Below the pieces are notes generated by a model. The model saw nothing but the letters and a program-made list of their open reading frames with translations, had not been told where the DNA came from and did not search any database. Source: Luteibacter yeojuensis (lineage in GTDB: Bacteria; Pseudomonadota; Gammaproteobacteria; Xanthomonadales; Rhodanobacteraceae). From it: a stretch of 64,000 bases of DNA. Shown in pieces: positions 7,323 to 17,290 of the stretch (its first letter is position 1; each line of letters opens with the position of its first letter). The position numbers and the translations under genes are program-made. The stretch lies in assembly GCF_011742875.1 (NCBI RefSeq), contig NZ_JAAQTL010000003.1, forward strand, positions 167,165 to 231,164, written 5' to 3'.

Positions 7323-9431
7323 ATGACTCCTGTTCGTCTCGCCTCCTGCATCGCATTGGCCCTCGCGGCCGCCACCGCCCACGCCGGCGACGTCTCCCCG
7401 CAAAAAGCCACGAACCTGGGGGCCGTCGACGTCACCGCGAAGCTGGACGAGGCGCGCAACAGCCTTTCGCCGGATACGGGCAGCAGCCAGTACGTGATGG
7501 ACCGGCAGACCATCCAGGCCCTGCCGCTGGGCGACTCCACGCCGCTGAACCAGGTGATCCTGCAGGCGCCGGGCGTGGTGCAGGATTCTTACGGACAGCT
7601 CCATGTGCGCGGCGACCACGCCAACTTGCAGTACCGGATCGACGGCGTGCTCATCCCCGAAAGCATCGGCGGTTTCGGCCAGACGCTGGATGCGCGGATG
7701 ATCCAGAACGTGAAGCTGCTCACGGGCGCGCTGCCGGCCCAGTACGGCGAGCGCACGGCCGCGATCGTCGACATCGCCACCCGCACGCCGTCGAAGGACG
7801 GCCTGGGCGGCAGCGTAGGCATCACCGGCGGGCAGTTCGGCACGGTGAATCCGAACGCGACGCTGTTCGGGCGCAGCGGCGCCTGGAGCTGGTTCCTCAC
7901 CGCGAACTATCTCGAGAACGATGTCGGTATCGAGAATCCCACGGCCAGCCGCAAACCGATCCACGACCACACGAACCAGGTCAAGGCGTTCGGCGACGTG
8001 TCCTACCTGATCGACGACGACACGCGCCTCAGCTTCCTGTTCGGCGCCACGAACAACCGCTTCGAGATTCCAGACAATCCCGGGCAGTCGCCGGAGTTCG
8101 GCTACCTGGATGTCACGAACTTCGACTCGGCGCGACTGGACGAACGTCAGCGCGAGAAGACGCGCTTCGGCATCCTCAGCCTGCAGGGCAAGCTCGGCGG
8201 CACCGCCTACCAGGTGTCGGCGGGACAGCGCTACAGCGGTCTCGATTTCACACCGGACGATATCGGCGACCTCATGTTCAATGGCGTGGCCTCCAACGTG
8301 CGCCGGGCCAATCGCGCGAGCACGTTGCAGGCGGATTTCTCGACGCCGCTGGGCGACAGCCACACCTTGCGCTACGGCCTGTACACCTCGTTCGAACGGG
8401 CGACGGCGACCAACGACGCGCTGGTCTTCCCCGCGGACGCCGAAGGCAGGCAGACCTCGACCGTGCCGCTCGACATCGTGGACGCCAGCCGCCTCATCGC
8501 CCGCACTTACGCGCTCTATCTCCAGGACGAATGGAGTATCGGCGAGAAATGGACGGTGAACTACGGCGCGCGTGCCGATCGTTACGATGCCTTCCGCCCG
8601 GAAAGCCAGCTGAGCCCGCGGGTGGGCGTGGTCTACCAGCCTGACGACGGCACCACGATCCACGCGGGCTACTCGCGCTATTTCACGCCGCCGGCATCGG
8701 AAATGATCAGCCCGACCTCGATCGCCAAGTTCCAAGGCACCACCAATGCCTTGCCGAACGACGGCAACGACACGCCGCTGGCCGAGCGCTCCAGCTATTA
8801 CGACATCGGCATCTCGCAGAAGCTCGGTAACGCATGGACGGTGGGGCTCGACAGCTACTATCGCCACGTGTCGCGCATCCAGGACGAAGGCCAGTTCGGC
8901 ACGGCGCTGGTCTATTCCACCTTCAACTACGACCAGGGCAAGGTGAAAGGCGACGAATTCACGTTGAACTACGACGGTGGCGCACTGACCGCCTATTTCA
9001 ACTTCGCGTACAACCGTTCGGTGGGCAAGCGCATCATCACCGGCCAGTACAACTTCGATCCGGACGACCTGGCCTATATCCACGACCACTTCATCCACCT
9101 GGATCACGACCAGAAATACACCTCGTCGGGCGGCATCAGCTACGCCATCGACGATGCGACGCGCGTCGGCGCGGATTATCTGTTCGGCTCCGGCCTGCGC
9201 CGGGACGGCCTGGTACCCAATGGCGACACGATGCCCGGCTACTTCCAGTTGAACCTCAGCGTGTCGCACGACTTCCACCTGATGCCGGAAGGCGCCACCC
9301 ACGCGCAGCTGGCACTGGTGAACGCGCTCGACCGCACCTACGAGATCCGCGACGGCTCGGGCATCGGCGTGGGTGCACCCCAGTTCGGACCCCGCCGGGG
9401 TGTGTTCCTGTCCCTCCAGCAGGATTTCTGA
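7323..9431 (+). CDS. TonB-dependent outer-membrane receptor
   Basis: A 702-residue receptor with a signal peptide (MTPVRLASCIALALAAATAHA, cleavage after about residue 21). A plug domain follows at about 30-170 (GVVQDSYGQLHVRGDHANLQ, then YRIDGVLIPESIGGFG), then a 22-strand barrel ending in Phe (VFLSLQQDF), as outer-membrane proteins should. A loop near residue 590 is rich in His and Asp (YIHDHFIHLDHDQ), suggesting metal or polar ligand binding. The substrate is unknown. An AT-rich palindrome overlaps the probable promoter, consistent with metal-responsive control. It stands alone, with no TonB/ExbB or ABC genes beside it. Confidence 0.9.
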   Translation: MTPVRLASCIALALAAATAHAGDVSPQKATNLGAVDVTAKLDEARNSLSPDTGSSQYVMDRQTIQALPLGDSTPLNQVILQAPGVVQDSYGQLHVRGDHANLQYRIDGVLIPESIGGFGQTLDARMIQNVKLLTGALPAQYGERTAAIVDIATRTPSKDGLGGSVGITGGQFGTVNPNATLFGRSGAWSWFLTANYLENDVGIENPTASRKPIHDHTNQVKAFGDVSYLIDDDTRLSFLFGATNNRFEIPDNPGQSPEFGYLDVTNFDSARLDERQREKTRFGILSLQGKLGGTAYQVSAGQRYSGLDFTPDDIGDLMFNGVASNVRRANRASTLQADFSTPLGDSHTLRYGLYTSFERATATNDALVFPADAEGRQTSTVPLDIVDASRLIARTYALYLQDEWSIGEKWTVNYGARADRYDAFRPESQLSPRVGVVYQPDDGTTIHAGYSRYFTPPASEMISPTSIAKFQGTTNALPNDGNDTPLAERSSYYDIGISQKLGNAWTVGLDSYYRHVSRIQDEGQFGTALVYSTFNYDQGKVKGDEFTLNYDGGALTAYFNFAYNRSVGKRIITGQYNFDPDDLAYIHDHFIHLDHDQKYTSSGGISYAIDDATRVGADYLFGSGLRRDGLVPNGDTMPGYFQLNLSVSHDFHLMPEGATHAQLALVNALDRTYEIRDGSGIGVGAPQFGPRRGVFLSLQQDF

Positions 9432-9526
9432 CCGCCCACCCAGACAGGCGTACGGGGAAGAAGCGGCTTGACCCCGCGGGCGGCGCTATCCGTTATCCTG
9501 CGTGTTCGATCCCGACCACGCACGGC

Positions 9527-10720
9527 ATGAACGCGAAACTCCCCGAACCCGCCGCCGAAGAGCGCGCTCACTCCGATCATCTCGCCGGACTGCTGCGCGA
9601 GGAGATCGCCGCGCACGGGCCGATACCGTTCTCCCGCTTCATGGAACGCTGCCTTTATACCCCCGGCCTCGGCTACTACAGCGCGGGGAAGGCCAAGTTC
9701 GGTGCCGAGGGAGATTTCGTCACGGCGCCCGAACTGGGTACGCTGTTCGCCCGTTGCGTGGCGCGTGCCTTCGAGCCGGTGCTGGCGTCGCTGGGGCCGG
9801 ATGCGGATTTCCTCGAACTCGGCGGCGGCACCGGTGCCTTTGCCGAAGCCGCGCTGCTGGCGCTGGATGCCGCGGGCAGGGCACCGCGCCGCTTCATGAT
9901 CCTGGAGCCGAGCGCCGATTTGCGCGAGCGTCAGCGCGAACGCCTGCGCGCGGCCTTGCCTGCGGAACTGTTCGCGCGCATGGTGTGGCTCGACGGCCCG
10001 CTGGAAACCGAATGGGATGGCGTGCTGTTCGCCAACGAGGTGATCGACGCGCTGCCGACCACGCGCTTCACGACGCGCGACGGTGAAGTCTACGAGGAAT
10101 ACGTGATCCTCGATGGCGAGGGACGCTTCGCGCGCAGCGATCGTCCCGCCGATACCCTGGTGGGCGGCGCCGTGCGCCATGTCGAACGCGACCTGGGCCG
10201 GGACTTCGAGGCGGGTTACCGCAGCGAGATCCTGCCGCAGCTGCCGTACTGGATGCAGGCCGTGGCCGGCACCTTGCGCCGCGGCGCGATGATCTTCGCC
10301 GACTACGGCTACACGCGCGGCGAGTTCTACCTGCCGGAACGCACCGACGGCACGCTGCGCGCCTTCTACCGGCATCGTACGCACGGGGACGCTCTCCGTC
10401 TCCCCGGTCTGCAGGACCTCACCGCCTCGGTGGACTTCACCGCGCTGGCGGAAGCGGGTAACAGCGCGGGCTTCGGCGTGGCCGCGTACATGCCGCAGGC
10501 GCAGTTCCTGCTCGCCACCGGCATGCAGGAATTCTTCGAGAAGGACTACCTCGAACGCGAGGACGAAGCGGCACGCTATCGCCTTGCGCAGGAAGTGAAG
10601 AAGCTGACCCTTCCCGAGCAGATGGGCGAGCGCTTCCAGGTCATGATGTTCGCCAAGGGCATCGACCCGGCGGCACTGCCGGCGGACGTCATGGCGGCCG
10701 ACCAGGGCTCGCGCCTGTAA
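9527..10720 (+). CDS. MidA/NDUFAF7-family SAM-dependent methyltransferase
   Basis: A 397-residue class I methyltransferase of the DUF185/MidA family. It contains IPFSRFMERCLYTPGLGYYS near residue 35, the SAM-binding FLELGGGTGAFAEAALLAL near residue 90, and YGYTRGEFYLPERTDGTLRA near residue 265. In eukaryotes NDUFAF7 dimethylates an arginine of complex I subunit NDUFS2; bacterial targets are not established. The ATG at 9527 is the first start after the receptor gene and gives the family length. No strong ribosome-binding site is evident. It is convergent with cca across a repeat pair. Confidence 0.9.
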   Translation: MNAKLPEPAAEERAHSDHLAGLLREEIAAHGPIPFSRFMERCLYTPGLGYYSAGKAKFGAEGDFVTAPELGTLFARCVARAFEPVLASLGPDADFLELGGGTGAFAEAALLALDAAGRAPRRFMILEPSADLRERQRERLRAALPAELFARMVWLDGPLETEWDGVLFANEVIDALPTTRFTTRDGEVYEEYVILDGEGRFARSDRPADTLVGGAVRHVERDLGRDFEAGYRSEILPQLPYWMQAVAGTLRRGAMIFADYGYTRGEFYLPERTDGTLRAFYRHRTHGDALRLPGLQDLTASVDFTALAEAGNSAGFGVAAYMPQAQFLLATGMQEFFEKDYLEREDEAARYRLAQEVKKLTLPEQMGERFQVMMFAKGIDPAALPADVMAADQGSRL

Positions 10721-10769
10721 AGCACGTCCCTGTAGGGACAACCGTCTTGTGCGAGCCTGCTCTTCTTTC

Positions 10770-10854
10770 TGTAGGAGGCGCTATAGCGGCGAGAAGCCAA
10801 CGGAGCGACGAAGCCGTGAGACAGCTTATCCCCGCCGCTATGGCGGCTCCTACA
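10770..10854. repeat. Paired palindromic repeat between midA and cca
   Basis: The left arm GTAGGAGGCGCTATAGCGGC and right arm GCCGCTATGGCGGCTCCTAC flank 45 bases. The right arm carries the TAG stop codon of cca on the minus strand. Confidence 0.85.
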
Positions 10855-12079
10855 GCGCCGCGCGCGGCACGCCGGCGATGGCGTTCACCTGCGCCTTCTT
10901 CATGGCCTCGCCGATCGCCGGCCCCGTCAGACCCTTCGCCACGAACGGCTGCGACGTGATCGACGCGGCGGCCTCGCGGCATGCCCGCAGGAAATCCGCC
11001 TGCGGATAAGCCGCGTCCTCGCCGCCCAGGCGCCCGCGCTTGTCGGCCATGCACGCGAGCAGGAAGGTTTCCAGCCGCGCGGGACGGCGCAGCGAGCCTA
11101 GGCCTTCGAGCAGGCGGAAGATGGTCGCGGGTTTCAGCTCGAGCGCCATATGGGCGTTGAGATGGTGTTTGCACACCATCTCCGCCATGAACGCGTATTC
11201 CGCCGGCACCTTCAATCGCGCCGAGATGGCCCGCACCGGTTCGATGCCGCGTTGCTCGTGCATGATGTGCCGGGGCAGCACGTCGGCCGGTGTCAGCGCC
11301 TTGCCGAGGTCGTGGGTGAGCGCGCACCAACCGACCAGCGCGTCGCCGGGAGCGAGCCTGGCGGCGGCATCGAGGACCAGCTCCATGTGGATGCCGGTGT
11401 CGACCTCGGGGTGGAATTCCGGGCGCTGCGGCACGCCGTAGAGCGCGTCGACCTCGGGGAACAGGACGCGCAGCGCGCCGCTCTCGCGCAGCACGCGGAG
11501 AAAGGCCGACGGCATCGGTTCCGAAAGTGCCTTGCGCGTTTCCGCCCATACCCGCTCGGGTACGAGGTGATCGACCTCGCCGTCGTCCACCATGCGTCGC
11601 ATGAGCGTCATCGTTTCGTCCGCCACGGTGAAGCCGAGCGGCGCGTAGCGCGCGGCGAAGCGGGCGACGCGAAGCAGCCGCACGGGATCTTCGGCGAAGG
11701 CGGCGGACACATGCCGCAGCGTGCGCGTGCCGATATCGCTCACGCCGCCGAAAGGATCGACGAGCGTTCCGTCCTCCCGCTCCGCGATGGCGTTGATGGT
11801 GAGGTCGCGCCGCTCGAGGTCCTGCTCCACGGTGACCGAGGGGTCGGCGTGGAACGCGAAGCCGTGGTAGCCGCGGCCCGTCTTGCGCTCGGTACGCGCG
11901 AGTGCGTATTCCTCCTTGGTCTGCCCGTGCAGGAAGACCGGGAAGTCCTTGCCCACCGGGCGGTAGCCTGCGGCGAGCATGTCTTCGGGTGTGGCGCCCA
12001 CCACCACCCAGTCGCGGTCGGTCACGGGGCGGCCGAGCAGCTTGTCGCGGACGGCGCCGCCGACGAGGTAGATGTCCAT
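10850..12079 (-). CDS. cca: Multifunctional CCA tRNA nucleotidyltransferase
   Basis: The 409-residue enzyme adds or repairs the 3'-CCA end of tRNA from CTP and ATP. It starts [20 protein letters not shown], with the class II polymerase motif GGAVRD and the catalytic [18 protein letters not shown] and the basic template motifs ([16 protein letters not shown]) follow near residues 90-145. An HD phosphohydrolase domain is visible at about 225-330 ([12 protein letters not shown]). That makes it the long gammaproteobacterial form with 2'-phosphatase and phosphodiesterase activity. The stop codon is donated by the flanking palindromic repeat (CTGTAGGAGCC). The next minus-strand gene ends 8 bases upstream. 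Confidence 0.97.
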   Translation of the reverse strand: MDIYLVGGAVRDKLLGRPVTDRDWVVVGATPEDMLAAGYRPVGKDFPVFLHGQTKEEYALARTERKTGRGYHGFAFHADPSVTVEQDLERRDLTINAIAEREDGTLVDPFGGVSDIGTRTLRHVSAAFAEDPVRLLRVARFAARYAPLGFTVADETMTLMRRMVDDGEVDHLVPERVWAETRKALSEPMPSAFLRVLRESGALRVLFPEVDALYGVPQRPEFHPEVDTGIHMELVLDAAARLAPGDALVGWCALTHDLGKALTPADVLPRHIMHEQRGIEPVRAISARLKVPAEYAFMAEMVCKHHLNAHMALELKPATIFRLLEGLGSLRRPARLETFLLACMADKRGRLGGEDAAYPQADFLRACREAAASITSQPFVAKGLTGPAIGEAMKKAQVNAIAGVPRAAL

Positions 12080-12087
12080 GCGTCGGT

Positions 12088-13026
12088 TCAGGGGCGCCGC
12101 CGCGAGCGCGCTTCGTCGAGGCGCCGCTGGCGCACGGAAGGGCCGAGGAGGCGGGGTAGCCAGGCGGAGAGACGCTGTGGATGGATGCCAAGCTGGGCGA
12201 GGCCGTCGACCTCGCCCACCGAGTCCGTCAGCAACGAGCGGAAGTTGTCCGGGGTGAACGGCTTGCCCGGTGCGAACTGCGCGACCAGGGCCTGCAGGCG
12301 GCCGAGTGCGTCGGGCATGGGCAGCACGGCGCGGTGGCGCCCGCGCGCATCGCGGATGGCCCGCACGATGTCGATCAACGTCCAGGTCTCCGGTCCATAC
12401 AGTTCGTAGGTGCGCAGCACGGACGACGGATCGGCGACGGCACGCGCGATCGCCTCCGCGACATCGCCGACGTAGACCGGCGCCATCTTCGCCCGCGGGC
12501 GCGGGAGCGGCACGATGGGCGCGATGCCCAGCAGGCCGTCGAACCGCGAGACGAGGCCGTCGCCGGGGCCGAAGATCGTGCTCGCTTCATAGATGGTCCA
12601 GTCCAGCGTAGAGGCTTTCACCAAGGCTTCCGCCTCGCCGCGCGAGCGCAGGTAGGCGGACGTTCCCTGACCGGCCTTCAGCGAACTCATGAGGTGCAGG
12701 CGATGCACACCGGTGTCGCGGCAGGCCTCCACGACGAGGCGCACGAGGTCGACGTGCACGCGCTGGAAGGTATGCCGGCCGCTTTCGTTGAGGATGCCCA
12801 CGAGGTGGACGACGGCGTCTGCGCCCGCGATGTGCCGGCGCAGCGTCGGGGGGTCGTACACGTCGGCGCTGACGACGGTGACGTTACGGCCGACGGTACT
12901 CTGCCGATGCGCTTCGCGGTTGCGCGAAAGCAGCAGCAGGCGGTGCCCGTCGGCGGCCAGCCGGGGCACGAGGGTTCCCCCGAGGAATCCGGTGCCGCCG
13001 AGGATGACGATGCGCATGGCGTTCAT
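12088..13026 (-). CDS. NDUFA9-like atypical short-chain dehydrogenase / NAD-binding epimerase
   Basis: A 312-residue protein with the Rossmann start [20 protein letters not shown], then [12 protein letters not shown] and [17 protein letters not shown]. These are typical of the complex I NDUFA9-like branch of atypical SDRs. The canonical YxxxK is degenerate, so it may bind NAD(P)H structurally or act in quinone-related assembly. It lies 8 bases upstream of cca on the same strand and is likely co-transcribed. The start could be ATG 13026 or the second Met three codons in; neither has a strong ribosome-binding site. Confidence 0.85.
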   Translation of the reverse strand: MNAMRIVILGGTGFLGGTLVPRLAADGHRLLLLSRNREAHRQSTVGRNVTVVSADVYDPPTLRRHIAGADAVVHLVGILNESGRHTFQRVHVDLVRLVVEACRDTGVHRLHLMSSLKAGQGTSAYLRSRGEAEALVKASTLDWTIYEASTIFGPGDGLVSRFDGLLGIAPIVPLPRPRAKMAPVYVGDVAEAIARAVADPSSVLRTYELYGPETWTLIDIVRAIRDARGRHRAVLPMPDALGRLQALVAQFAPGKPFTPDNFRSLLTDSVGEVDGLAQLGIHPQRLSAWLPRLLGPSVRQRRLDEARSRRRP

Positions 13027-13066
13027 GTGAGCAGCGTAGGCCGCTTCCGCGCTGCCGCCAAGCGGG

Positions 13067-15142
13067 TCACTGCCTGGGTTCCTGTGCGGCCGGTGCGGAC
13101 GACGCCTCGGCCGGCTCGGGCTCCATGACGGCAGGCGGCGTGGGCGGCGCTGGCTTCGCCACCGCAGGCGCCGGACAGGTCACCGGCTTGCGCACCGCGC
13201 CGTTGCCCGGCAAGGCGTAGGTGCTGCCGAAAGGGGTCATGCGACTGGCGATGGAGAGCGCGTTGCCCGTGAGGCGCCAGTCGTAGATGACGGCGAAAGC
13301 CATCACGCGGGCGACGTATTCGCGGGTTTCCTTGTAAGGGATGCTGGCGACGAAGAGGTCGGGCTCCAGCGTGCCGCGCGCTTCCACCCACTGGTCGACC
13401 CTGTTCGGCCCGGCGTTGTAGGCTGCGCTGGCGAGCCAGGGGGCGCCGTTGTAACGGGCGGCCATCTGCGCGAGGTAGCGCGTACCGAGGACGATGTTGG
13501 TCGCCGGCTCGTAAAGGCTTCCGCCGCCGGCCCACGCCAGGCCATTGCGTTTCGCCACCAGTGCCGCCGTGCCCGGCAGGAGCTGCATGAGCCCGCGCGC
13601 GTCGGCGGCCGACCGCGCATCGCTCATCCACGCGCTCTCCGCACGGATGATCGCGTAGGCCCACGGTGCCTCGATGCCGGCCTGGCTCGACTGTTCGACG
13701 ACGCCATCCTGGCGCGCGAGCGGAAAGCGCTGCTCGTAGAGGCGCAGCGCGTCGCCGGACGACAGTCCGAACACGGCGCGGTCGTACCAGCCCTTGCGGA
13801 AGGCGAGATCGGCGGCGAGGCGCTTCGTATCCGCGTCCCGACCGGCGAGCGCCGCCGTCCATTCGCGCCGCGCGAGCTTCTGCAGGCCCACGGCGTACAG
13901 TTCGAAGGCGCGGTCCAGGCCGGGGTCCGAAAGCAGCGCCGCTTCCCGGGCTTCGTCGGTCGCCATGGTCGAGGGGCAGATGGCGTAGGCGGCGTCGATC
14001 CGGTCGGCTGCGAGGAAGCCGAAGTACGTGGCCTCCTGGGCGACCGCGCGATAAAGAGCCTGTGCCTCGGCCTGCCGCCCCAGTTTCGCGAGGACGAGCG
14101 CATGGAAGTAACGCCATTCGCCGTCGTCCTTCTGCGATTCGCCGAGCGCTTCGATCGCCGTCAGGGCCGCCTTCCAGTCCTGCCGGGCGAGCGCCACGCG
14201 CACGCGCCATTCGCGGGTGGCGTCGGTCTGCGCCCCGGGCGGAAGGGCGGCGAGGCGCTCCAGGGCCGACTCGTCGAAGTCGGTGGCGTGGAACAGCGCC
14301 AGCGCATTTTCCACGGCGTCGCGCTGCTGTTCGGTAAGGGTGAAGCGCGAGCGCAGCGACTGCCATGCGGCGTCGGCGGCAGTGGATTGCCTGCGCGCCA
14401 TGCGTTGCAGCGCCAGGGTCAGCGCCTGCCGGTGGCGGGGCGTGTCCGGCCAGTCGGAGGCGTCGCGCAGGGCGCCTGCGGGGTCGTTCAATGCCTGTCC
14501 GATGCGCTGTGCGGCGGGGGCGTCCGTCGGCGGCAGCCACGGCGCCAGCGATGCGACGGTGCCGCCCCTGCCGGCGCTGGCGGCCACGTCGATGCGCGAC
14601 CACAGGCGATCGGCCGTGAGCAGCCCCTGGTCGTGCGCGGCGGCGATGACGGGATCGCAGGCGTTGGGCAGGCTCGGCTTCTTCCACAAGGCCGCCATGT
14701 CGCTCTCGAAAACCAGCGGTTCGTTGCGCGCGAGCTTCGCCTGCAATGCGAAACAGCTCAAATTGTCGCCCAACCCCGGCTGGTACATGGCGCTGAACGT
14801 CGTCCAGTCCTTGCGCCGGGCGAGCTCGCCGAGGAAATCGCGACGCAGGTCGGCGGCGGGAATCAGCCCAGGGTAACGCGCGAGGTAGGCGTCCGCGCGC
14901 GCGCGGTCGAGGGTGCGCAGGTCGTGTTCCAGCGCCGCCGCTTCCAGGTAGGGAAAGAGCACGTAGCTCTCCAGCCCCTTCGCCTCCGCGCGCCACGTGT
15001 CGCCGCCCTGCTGCTGCGCCGTGGCGTAGGCCTGGCGGAAGCGGGCGCGCTCGGCATCCGTTCCCGCGGCTGTCGCGGCCGTGGCCGCAACGAGGCCGCA
15101 GATGGCGAGGGCGAGGGTGGCGAGGGCGCGTCGAGCCATCAT
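13067..15142 (-). CDS. slt: Soluble lytic murein transglycosylase (Slt70-like)
   Basis: A 691-residue periplasmic enzyme that cleaves the MurNAc-GlcNAc bond with formation of 1,6-anhydro-MurNAc. A signal peptide covers about residues 1-26. It is followed by the long helical U-shaped superhelix (about 30-450) with TPR-like repeats. The catalytic SLT domain (about 475-620) shows IIRAESAWMSDARSAADARG, where the Glu is the general acid, then LMQLLPGTAALVA and AYNAGPNRVDQW. The C-terminus is Pro/Ala/Glu-rich. Two adjacent ATG codons are possible; AAGGA lies 6 bases before the first. It has the domain order and length of Slt70. Confidence 0.93.
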   Translation of the reverse strand: MMARRALATLALAICGLVAATAATAAGTDAERARFRQAYATAQQQGGDTWRAEAKGLESYVLFPYLEAAALEHDLRTLDRARADAYLARYPGLIPAADLRRDFLGELARRKDWTTFSAMYQPGLGDNLSCFALQAKLARNEPLVFESDMAALWKKPSLPNACDPVIAAAHDQGLLTADRLWSRIDVAASAGRGGTVASLAPWLPPTDAPAAQRIGQALNDPAGALRDASDWPDTPRHRQALTLALQRMARRQSTAADAAWQSLRSRFTLTEQQRDAVENALALFHATDFDESALERLAALPPGAQTDATREWRVRVALARQDWKAALTAIEALGESQKDDGEWRYFHALVLAKLGRQAEAQALYRAVAQEATYFGFLAADRIDAAYAICPSTMATDEAREAALLSDPGLDRAFELYAVGLQKLARREWTAALAGRDADTKRLAADLAFRKGWYDRAVFGLSSGDALRLYEQRFPLARQDGVVEQSSQAGIEAPWAYAIIRAESAWMSDARSAADARGLMQLLPGTAALVAKRNGLAWAGGGSLYEPATNIVLGTRYLAQMAARYNGAPWLASAAYNAGPNRVDQWVEARGTLEPDLFVASIPYKETREYVARVMAFAVIYDWRLTGNALSIASRMTPFGSTYALPGNGAVRKPVTCPAPAVAKPAPPTPPAVMEPEPAEASSAPAAQEPRQ

Positions 15143-15287
15143 CGGTCTTCCTTACGTGAGACGTATCCGGCAATTGTAGGGAATACCGTGCGCAGGCCGG
15201 ATGAATGGCCCGCACGACGGCATTCGCCCTTGTGCGCGGGGCCCGCTAAGCTTGCAGCGCTCACTTTACGCACCCGACTGGAACGGC

Positions 15288-16919
15288 ATGACGCCCCACA
15301 CCTCCTATGCGCGGCTTGCGCGCCCGCTCGCATGGATCGTCCTCGTCCTCGCCGCTGCCTTCGGCGCGGCGTACTGGTGGCTGCTGGGCCGTCCGGTGGA
15401 CCTGCCGGATTCGCCCACGGCGAAGATCGCCTGCGTCTCCTACGCACCCTTTCGCTTCGACGGTGAAACCCCGTTCGACCCGCATGCATTCGTGTCGCCG
15501 GAGCGGATCGACGCCGACCTCAAGGACCTTTCCACCCGCTTCGATTGCGTGCGCACGTACTCGATGAGCCAGGGCCTTGGCGCCGTGCCGGAGATCGCCG
15601 GCCGTTACGGCATGAAGGTGCTGATGGGCGTCTGGTTGGGCCGCGACCTGGCCGCCAACGAGCGCGAGATGGAACAGGCCCTCTCGGCCGCGAAGCGCGA
15701 TGCGCGCAACCTGCGCGGCATCGTCGTCGGCAACGAGGTGCTCCTGCGCCGCGAACTGAGCGAGAAGGCCCTCGCCGGCTACATCGAACGCATGAACGCG
15801 GCGACCGACGTCCCGGTCACCTATGCCGATGTGTGGGAGTTCTGGCAGCAGCACCCGGCCCTGGCCAAGGTCACGGACTACGTCACGATCCATATCCTGC
15901 CTTACTGGGAAGACGAACCCGTGGCGCCGCAGAAGGCGATCCGTCACGTCGCCGACGTCTACCAGCGCATGAAAGCCGAATTTCCCGGCAAGCAGGTGAT
16001 GATCGGCGAGACGGGCTGGCCCAGCGAAGGGCGCACGCGCCGCGACGCGAGCGCCAGCCTGGTGAACGAAGCGCGCTACCTGCGCGAATTCCTCAACTAC
16101 GCCGCCACCGTCGACATGCCGTACAACGTGATCGAGGCATTCGACCAGCCCTGGAAGCGCGACCTCGAAGGCACGGTCGGCGGATTCTGGGGCATCTTCG
16201 ACGTGCAGGGCCGGCCCAAGTTCGCGATGAGCGGACCAGTGGTCGAAGAGCCTCGCTGGACGTGGGCCATCGGGGCCGGCGGTATCGGCGCGGTGCTCTT
16301 CCTCGCGGGCGGCATCCTCCGGCGCCGCTGGCATGGCGTCGGGGGCGCGGTCTCGCTGGCGCTGTCCGGCTTCGCCACGGGCACCGCACTCGCGGCGCAT
16401 GCGCGCCTGCTGGTCTTCGCCTGCCGCGATGCGCTCGAGTGGACCGTCGGTATCGCGGCAGGCGCCGTGGCCGCCGTGACGGCATTCACGCTGGCCCGCG
16501 CGATCGCCGCGCGTCTCGCGGCGCCGATGAATTCCGCCGACATCGCGCCGCCGCCAGCCCAGCGGCAGTTCTGGGGCATCGCCTGGACCGACGCATTTAC
16601 GCCGCAGCGCTTCCTCTGGATGTTCGTCCTCGCGCTGTACGGCATCCTCATGGTCTTCAACGGACGCTACCGCGATTTCCCGATCGGGCTGTTCGCCGTG
16701 CCGTCCATCGGCTTCCTCATGCTCGCCATGCTGCGCACGCGCGAACGCCCATCGATGCCGCTCCTGGAGGAGCGCCTGCTGGCGATCTGGCTCGTGATGC
16801 TGGGCGCCGCGGTGGTGGCGCAGGAACTCGGCGCCAACGCGGTCGCATGGGGCTGGCTGGCGCTCAACCTCGCCCTGGCCCTGCCGGTGCTGCTGGCGTG
16901 GCGCAAGGCGGCGACATAG
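15288..16919 (+). CDS. GH17 beta-1,3-glucanase-like domain fused to a membrane domain
   Basis: A 543-residue protein. An N-terminal membrane anchor (about residues 11-33) is followed by a GH17-like catalytic domain with the acid/base Glu in VVGNEVLLR (E150) and the nucleophile in MIGETGWPSEG (E241). After residue 325 there are about seven hydrophobic helices up to the end. Related exo-beta-1,3-glucanase/NdvB-linked proteins act on cyclic or exopolysaccharide beta-glucans at the inner membrane, either as hydrolase or transglycosylase. No partner glycosyltransferase is next to it. Its 3' end overlaps a convergent small gene by 56 bases. Confidence 0.82.
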   Translation: MTPHTSYARLARPLAWIVLVLAAAFGAAYWWLLGRPVDLPDSPTAKIACVSYAPFRFDGETPFDPHAFVSPERIDADLKDLSTRFDCVRTYSMSQGLGAVPEIAGRYGMKVLMGVWLGRDLAANEREMEQALSAAKRDARNLRGIVVGNEVLLRRELSEKALAGYIERMNAATDVPVTYADVWEFWQQHPALAKVTDYVTIHILPYWEDEPVAPQKAIRHVADVYQRMKAEFPGKQVMIGETGWPSEGRTRRDASASLVNEARYLREFLNYAATVDMPYNVIEAFDQPWKRDLEGTVGGFWGIFDVQGRPKFAMSGPVVEEPRWTWAIGAGGIGAVLFLAGGILRRRWHGVGGAVSLALSGFATGTALAAHARLLVFACRDALEWTVGIAAGAVAAVTAFTLARAIAARLAAPMNSADIAPPPAQRQFWGIAWTDAFTPQRFLWMFVLALYGILMVFNGRYRDFPIGLFAVPSIGFLMLAMLRTRERPSMPLLEERLLAIWLVMLGAAVVAQELGANAVAWGWLALNLALALPVLLAWRKAAT

Positions 16920-17280
16920 CTTTCCCACCATACTGCACGCGCACGAGGCGAAGCGTGCCGATCAGGACGGCCAGTGCGCCGCCTTCGTAGCAATACAGCT
17001 GCAGCGCGATCGCGCCGAGGCACACGGCGAGCGCGGCGGCAAAGGTATGCCGCCAGAACACCGCAAGCAACGCTGCCAGCACAGCCGCGTAGCCGTAAGC
17101 GTTATGGAGGAAGCCCTGCACGACGGCCTCGCGCACGCCGCACCACCATGGGCCGCCTTGAGCCTCGCACGCATGCGCCATCGGCGGCGGTTCGATGAAG
17201 GCATAACGCGTGAGCGCGGCCACGGCGGCGACGGCGACGATGACGGCCCAGGGCAGGGCGGTGCGGACGACGGATTTCAT
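16864..17280 (-). CDS. Hypothetical small membrane protein
   Basis: A 138-residue open frame beginning MKSVVRTALPWAVIVAVAAV with four hydrophobic segments (about 7-25, 55-72, 76-94 and 96-112). It also has a Cys pair around ACEAQGGPWWC in the first outside loop. I do not recognise a family. It lies 11 bases upstream of the EEP gene on the same strand, which supports a real, possibly co-transcribed gene. The 56-base overlap with the convergent GH17 gene is a caution. Confidence 0.55.
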   Translation of the reverse strand: MKSVVRTALPWAVIVAVAAVAALTRYAFIEPPPMAHACEAQGGPWWCGVREAVVQGFLHNAYGYAAVLAALLAVFWRHTFAAALAVCLGAIALQLYCYEGGALAVLIGTLRLVRVQYGGKAMSPPCATPAAPAGPGRG

Positions 17281-17290
17281 ATCGGTATAC

